Assembly (NCBI RefSeq): GCF_002890895.1
Contig: NZ_POUL01000004.1
Span: 372,001 to 436,000 of the forward strand
DNA: 64,000 nt
Source of the DNA: Stutzerimonas stutzeri
GTDB taxonomy: Bacteria; Pseudomonadota; Gammaproteobacteria; Pseudomonadales; Pseudomonadaceae
Reading direction: 5' to 3'
Shown: piece after piece, positions 60,531 to 64,000 of the stretch
Position numbering within the stretch: position 1 is the first letter of the stretch
Layout: every line of letters begins with the position of its first letter
Made by a program: the position numbers and the translations under genes
Notes under the pieces: model-generated
Database searches by the model: none
The model's input: the letters and a program-made list of their open reading frames with translations, nothing else
Told to the model about the DNA's origin: nothing

Positions 60531-61290
60531 TTTTCAGGATGGCTTGGCTGAAGCGCTATGGACCGACGAACCCATGGGCCCTGGTCCTTCTGCTGCCAAT
60601 CCCCCCACTGATTGGCTGGCGAGGCTGGCGGCGCAACCAGGGTTCGCGGTCTACCGCAACACCGTGCTGAAGGGGTGCGTCGATGCGCTGCGGGCGAACT
60701 TCCCGACGGTCGAACGACTGGTGGGTGCCGAGTGGATGAGTGCGGCAGCGCGCGTGTTTGCACAGCAGTGCCCTCCGACCCAACCGCAGTTGGTTCGCTA
60801 TGGCGAGCGCTTTGCAGACTTTCTTGAACGGTTCGAACCTGCCCGCGACTTGCCTTACCTCGCCGAGGTCGCGCGCCTCGATCAGCTGTGGCTGTTAGCC
60901 TTTGCCGCGCCGGAACATCCCCGACTTGGATTGCATACGCTGAGTTCGATGGCGCCGGCGCAACTCGCCGAACTGCGTCTGCGACCCAGCGCAGCGGCGC
61001 ACTGGCACTGGTCCGGTATGCCGGCCTTCACCCTGTGGCGTTGCAACCGCGAAGGCGCCGAGCTGCCCGATCCGCTGCTCTGGCAGGGCGAGGGCACATT
61101 GCTCTGCAGACGAGACAACCGGGTCGTCTGGCAGCCCCTGAGTCTTGGCGGTTGCGCCTTTCTCGACGCCTGTGCCGATGGCCATACCCTTGCCAGCGCA
61201 TCGGATCTCGCGCTCGAGGCCCAGCCCGCGCTGGATTTCAATGCGTTGCTGGCGGCTCTGTTTGCCGCCCAGGTCTTCGCCGCCGAGTGA
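60511..61290 (+). CDS. bufC: MNIO partner protein (DUF2063 domain)
   Basis: A 259-residue protein with the N-terminal DUF2063 domain ([40 protein letters not shown]), the usual recognition partner that brings the precursor peptide to the MNIO enzyme. The ATG at 60511 follows AGGGGG and overlaps bufB. Function by analogy with HvfC/BufC. Confidence 0.92.
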   Translation: MTLTLADFQDGLAEALWTDEPMGPGPSAANPPTDWLARLAAQPGFAVYRNTVLKGCVDALRANFPTVERLVGAEWMSAAARVFAQQCPPTQPQLVRYGERFADFLERFEPARDLPYLAEVARLDQLWLLAFAAPEHPRLGLHTLSSMAPAQLAELRLRPSAAAHWHWSGMPAFTLWRCNREGAELPDPLLWQGEGTLLCRRDNRVVWQPLSLGGCAFLDACADGHTLASASDLALEAQPALDFNALLAALFAAQVFAAE

Positions 61291-61311
61291 TCACCCACTG
61301 GAGTAACCGAC

Positions 61312-61785
61312 ATGCACACCTTGCACAGGAACCCAGCCAGCCCGACATCGAGCCCGTTGCAGCACTGGAATCGACTCGCCTTATGGCTGCAGCACCACGT
61401 CAGCGACTCGATGTTGAGCCTGGTGGCGCGCCTGGCCATCGCCGCGGTGTTCTTCTATTCGGGGCGAACCAAGGTTAGCGGATTTCTCACGATCAAACCC
61501 AGCACCTTCAACCTGTTCGAAACCGAGTACGCGCTTCCGCTGTTGTCGCCTCAGCTGGCGGCGCACCTGGCCACTTATGCCGAGCATCTGTTTCCGCTTC
61601 TGCTGGTGATCGGGCTCTTCACGCGGCTATCAGCGTTGGCCCTGCTGGGCATGACGCTGGTGATCCAGGTCTTCGTATACCCCGATGCCTGGCCCACGCA
61701 CCTGACCTGGATCGGGCTGATGCTGGTTGTTATCGGACGCGGCGCCGGGCATTGGTCCGCAGACCGGATGTTGGGCATTCGCTGA
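61312..61785 (+). CDS. DoxX family membrane protein of the bufferin operon
   Basis: A 157-residue inner membrane protein with four helices ([66 protein letters not shown]), of the DoxX type often found as the last gene of bufferin and related MNIO operons. It starts 21 bases after bufC, so it is in the same transcript. Possible roles are redox support or peptide export; neither is shown by sequence. No clear terminator follows. Confidence 0.88.
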   Translation: MHTLHRNPASPTSSPLQHWNRLALWLQHHVSDSMLSLVARLAIAAVFFYSGRTKVSGFLTIKPSTFNLFETEYALPLLSPQLAAHLATYAEHLFPLLLVIGLFTRLSALALLGMTLVIQVFVYPDAWPTHLTWIGLMLVVIGRGAGHWSADRMLGIR

Positions 61786-61909
61786 GGCGGCGTGGTTGAA
61801 CGGTCGCGTTAATGTTGCAGGCTAAACTCAACGCTGCCGGTGCAGTCCAAGCCGCTGTCTCCAAACCGGAGTCGCCGCGCCTTTCTGCGCATCAATCACG
61901 GGAGATTCG

Positions 61910-62578
61910 ATGGCCTCTATCGACTTGCTGATCAGTGACTGTGACGGCGTCATCGTCGACAGCGAAATCATCAGCCACCGCGTGCTGTTCGAGGCGTTGA
62001 GCCTGCATGTTCCGGCCGAGCAACTGCACGCCGCTTTGGAGGGCACGTTCGGTCTGACCGTCCCGAGCATCATCGATCTGATCGAAAAGCGCTTCGGCCT
62101 GGCCATGCCCGAAACCTTCGATGCCGATCTGCGTCGGCAGAGCGAGAAGGTCGTGGCGGAAGAAGTCCAGGCAATTCCCGGCGTGCGCGAGGCGCTGCTG
62201 GCGATCAAGCTGCCGCTGGCAGTAGCCTCGAACAGCCGTTTGCATAACGTTCAATCATCGTTGCAGCGTGCGGGCCTGGTCGAGCGGGTGGCCGGCAACA
62301 TCTTCTGCGCTGAAATGGTCCGCTCACCCAAACCGGCGCCCGATGTCTACCTGCTCGCGGCCGAACGCATGGGCGTCGCGCCTGGCCATTGCCTTGTCGT
62401 CGAAGACAGCCCGACCGGCGTGCTGGCCGCGCGAACAGCCGGGATGCAGGTAATCGGCTTTACCGGCGCCAGCCACATCCCCGCCGGGCATGATCAGGCG
62501 CTACGGGAGTTGGGCGTGGCCGCCGTGATCAATGACATGCGTGTCCTGCCAGCAGCGGTAGAGGCACTGGCCCGCTAA
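61910..62578 (+). CDS. HAD-IA family phosphatase (YieH-like)
   Basis: A 222-residue haloacid-dehalogenase hydrolase: motif I SDCDGVIVDSE (Asp nucleophile), motif II VASNSR, Lys of motif III (SPKPAPDVY) and motif IV VVEDSPTG. An alpha-helical cap is inserted after motif I. Similar proteins (YieH) act on phosphosugars such as 6-phosphogluconate; the substrate here is uncertain. CGGGAG precedes the ATG. Confidence 0.9.
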   Translation: MASIDLLISDCDGVIVDSEIISHRVLFEALSLHVPAEQLHAALEGTFGLTVPSIIDLIEKRFGLAMPETFDADLRRQSEKVVAEEVQAIPGVREALLAIKLPLAVASNSRLHNVQSSLQRAGLVERVAGNIFCAEMVRSPKPAPDVYLLAAERMGVAPGHCLVVEDSPTGVLAARTAGMQVIGFTGASHIPAGHDQALRELGVAAVINDMRVLPAAVEALAR

Positions 62579-62676
62579 GCACTGGTGAACGAGACGGCGT
62601 GAAGAAACCGGCGAACCTGCGCAACGGTCCTTCAGCGCGCTTGTCTGTACTGAAACGGACGGATTGCGAGCAAGAC

Positions 62677-63939
62677 ATGGTCGAGCGTTGGAAGTGGTTT
62701 CTCATCCGCATCAGCAAGCGGCCCTGGTTTAGAGCCAGCCTGTATTCGGTCCTGGGAATAGCCACTGCGCTGGTGGCGCTGGTGGTGGCTCCCTACATTC
62801 CGGATGACCTGTCGACGAAGATCGGTTCCGATGCCGTCGACAACATTCTCGGTGTCCTGGCGTCCAGCATGCTCGCGGTCACCACCTTTTCCCTGAGCAT
62901 CATGGTGGCGGCATATGGCTCCGCAACAAACAATGTCACGCCACGTGCCACTTCTCTGCTGGTAGAAGACCCCACCACGCAGAACACCCTCTCCACCTTT
63001 ATTGGTTCATTCATTTTCAGTCTGGTTGGCATTATCGCGTTGAGTACCGGGCTATACGGCGAAAATGGCCGCGTGGTGCTGTTCGCGGCGACGATTATCG
63101 TGGTCATCCTGGTGCTTTACGCGCTGTTGCGCTGGATCGATCAGTTGTCCGGGCTCGGCCGAGTCGCCGAAACAACGGCCCGTGTCGAGAAGGCTGCTAC
63201 CCAGGCGCTGTGCCAGCGGATGGAGCAACCATTTCTGGGCGGTCGTCCGCTGGAAGTCGATCCGAAAGTATTGCCGGGCGCGCGTCCGTTGTTCTCGGAC
63301 AAGATCGGCTTCGTTCAGCACATCGACATGCCCGCCTTGGGCGAACTGACCAAGAAGGAAGGCTGTGCAGTCTATGTTTGTGCACTGCCTGGGATCTTCG
63401 TGGAGCCGTCGCAGCCGATCGCCTGGTCGGTGGGGATCGATAAAGAATGTGACAGCGCGCTATGCGATGCCTTCGTCGTCGGCTCACAGCGAACCTTCGA
63501 CCGAGATCCACGCTACGGCATTATCGTCATGGCAGAGGTCGCCTCGCGTGCGCTGTCGCCTGCCATGAACGACCAGGGCACCGCAGTCGATGTGATTGGC
63601 CGAGGTGTTCGCGTGCTGTCGCACCTGTCCAGGCCGACCCCGCCGGAAGACCCTAAGTTCGACCGGGTATTCGCGCCGGGACTGAGCGTAGCGGACATGC
63701 TCGACGATTTCTTCACGCCCATTGCGCGTGACGGTGCGGCGGTGGTCGAGGTGGGCATTCGATTGCAGCAGGCATTGGCATCGCTCGGGCGCCTTGGCGA
63801 CGCGGCTATCACACTTGCAGCGAACCATCACGCCCATTCGGCGCTCAAACGCGCGGAGGCAGGGCTGTCGTTGCCAGATGACTATCAACGGGTACGCCAG
63901 GCAGCACAGGAGATAGGGCTGCTCGACGTTTCGGGCTAG
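62677..63939 (+). CDS. DUF2254 family membrane protein
   Basis: A 420-residue protein with about four membrane helices in the first 155 residues (ASLYSVLGIATALVALVVAP; SSMLAVTTFSLSIMV; IGSFIFSLVGIIALSTGLY; FAATIIVVILVLYALLR) and a large cytoplasmic C-terminal domain. The DUF2254 segments DRDPRYGI and MAEVASRALSPAMNDQGTA are clear. Function unknown. The ATG at 62677 (MVERWKWFLIRISKRPW) is preferred to a GTG at 62599. The last 61 bases of the window hold nothing recognised. Confidence 0.82.
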   Translation: MVERWKWFLIRISKRPWFRASLYSVLGIATALVALVVAPYIPDDLSTKIGSDAVDNILGVLASSMLAVTTFSLSIMVAAYGSATNNVTPRATSLLVEDPTTQNTLSTFIGSFIFSLVGIIALSTGLYGENGRVVLFAATIIVVILVLYALLRWIDQLSGLGRVAETTARVEKAATQALCQRMEQPFLGGRPLEVDPKVLPGARPLFSDKIGFVQHIDMPALGELTKKEGCAVYVCALPGIFVEPSQPIAWSVGIDKECDSALCDAFVVGSQRTFDRDPRYGIIVMAEVASRALSPAMNDQGTAVDVIGRGVRVLSHLSRPTPPEDPKFDRVFAPGLSVADMLDDFFTPIARDGAAVVEVGIRLQQALASLGRLGDAAITLAANHHAHSALKRAEAGLSLPDDYQRVRQAAQEIGLLDVSG

Positions 63940-64000
63940 TAGGTCAGCCGACCCTAGGTGTTATGGCTTCGCTGGGCGTTGTTTGTAAAACCTTACTTTT

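Overview
The window reads as a chromosomal segment of a gammaproteobacterium of the Pseudomonadaceae, most likely the Stutzerimonas (Pseudomonas stutzeri) group. This rests on high-GC codon use, close protein similarity to Pseudomonas families, and remembered gene order: gntR-prpB-prpC-acnD-prpF, ppsR/ppsA-rraA-cmaX-crfX-cmpX-sigX-oprF, and the long block from aceA through purB, mnmA, idh/icd, clpSA, infA, aat, trxB, ftsK, lolA, rarA, serS and cysG to the tus genes. The species is an inference. There is no rRNA, CRISPR array, complete prophage or insertion sequence.

1-7.3 kb: the 5' end of an exported protein, then a methylcitrate-cycle operon (FadR-type regulator, PrpB, PrpC, AcnD, PrpF) preceded by a 14-bp palindrome; no prpD follows. 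7.3-15.4 kb: divergent PpsR and PEP synthase, RraA, then a cell-envelope stress cluster ending in SigX and the OprF porin. 16-25 kb: isocitrate lyase and a leftward series with a secretin-like protein, GNAT and RoxA proteins, PurB, HflD, MnmA and a NUDIX hydrolase. 25-29 kb: two unrelated isocitrate dehydrogenases facing away from each other. 29-43 kb: protein turnover (ClpS, ClpA, Bpt, Aat), InfA, TrxB, FtsK, LolA, RarA, CrcB, SerS and CysG. Central carbon metabolism is strongly represented: propionate, acetate/glyoxylate, isocitrate and PEP nodes all lie in the first 29 kb.

43-47.4 kb: glutathionyl-hydroquinone reductase, a TrpD2-like protein, the TusDCBE sulfur relay, a YccA-type membrane protein and tRNA-Ser(UGA). 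Just after the tRNA is a small accessory patch: a diverged second copy of the tRNA 3' end plus its terminator lies about 0.67 kb downstream, followed by a dipeptide-ABC ATPase remnant. 48.6-57.9 kb: accessory genes (two exporters, a KGG-repeat stress protein, an ExoD protein, a Na+/H+ antiporter, a DUF1615 lipoprotein, a CANT1-like apyrase and an AraC/LysE pair).

58-61.8 kb is the most interesting part: an ECF sigma factor and its membrane anti-sigma (NrsF family) are divergent from a four-gene bufferin-type operon (DUF2282 precursor peptide, MNIO/DUF692 enzyme, DUF2063 partner, DoxX membrane protein). Exact GTAACC-N16-CGAA elements occur once in each direction in the shared control region. 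The window ends with a HAD phosphatase and a DUF2254 membrane protein.
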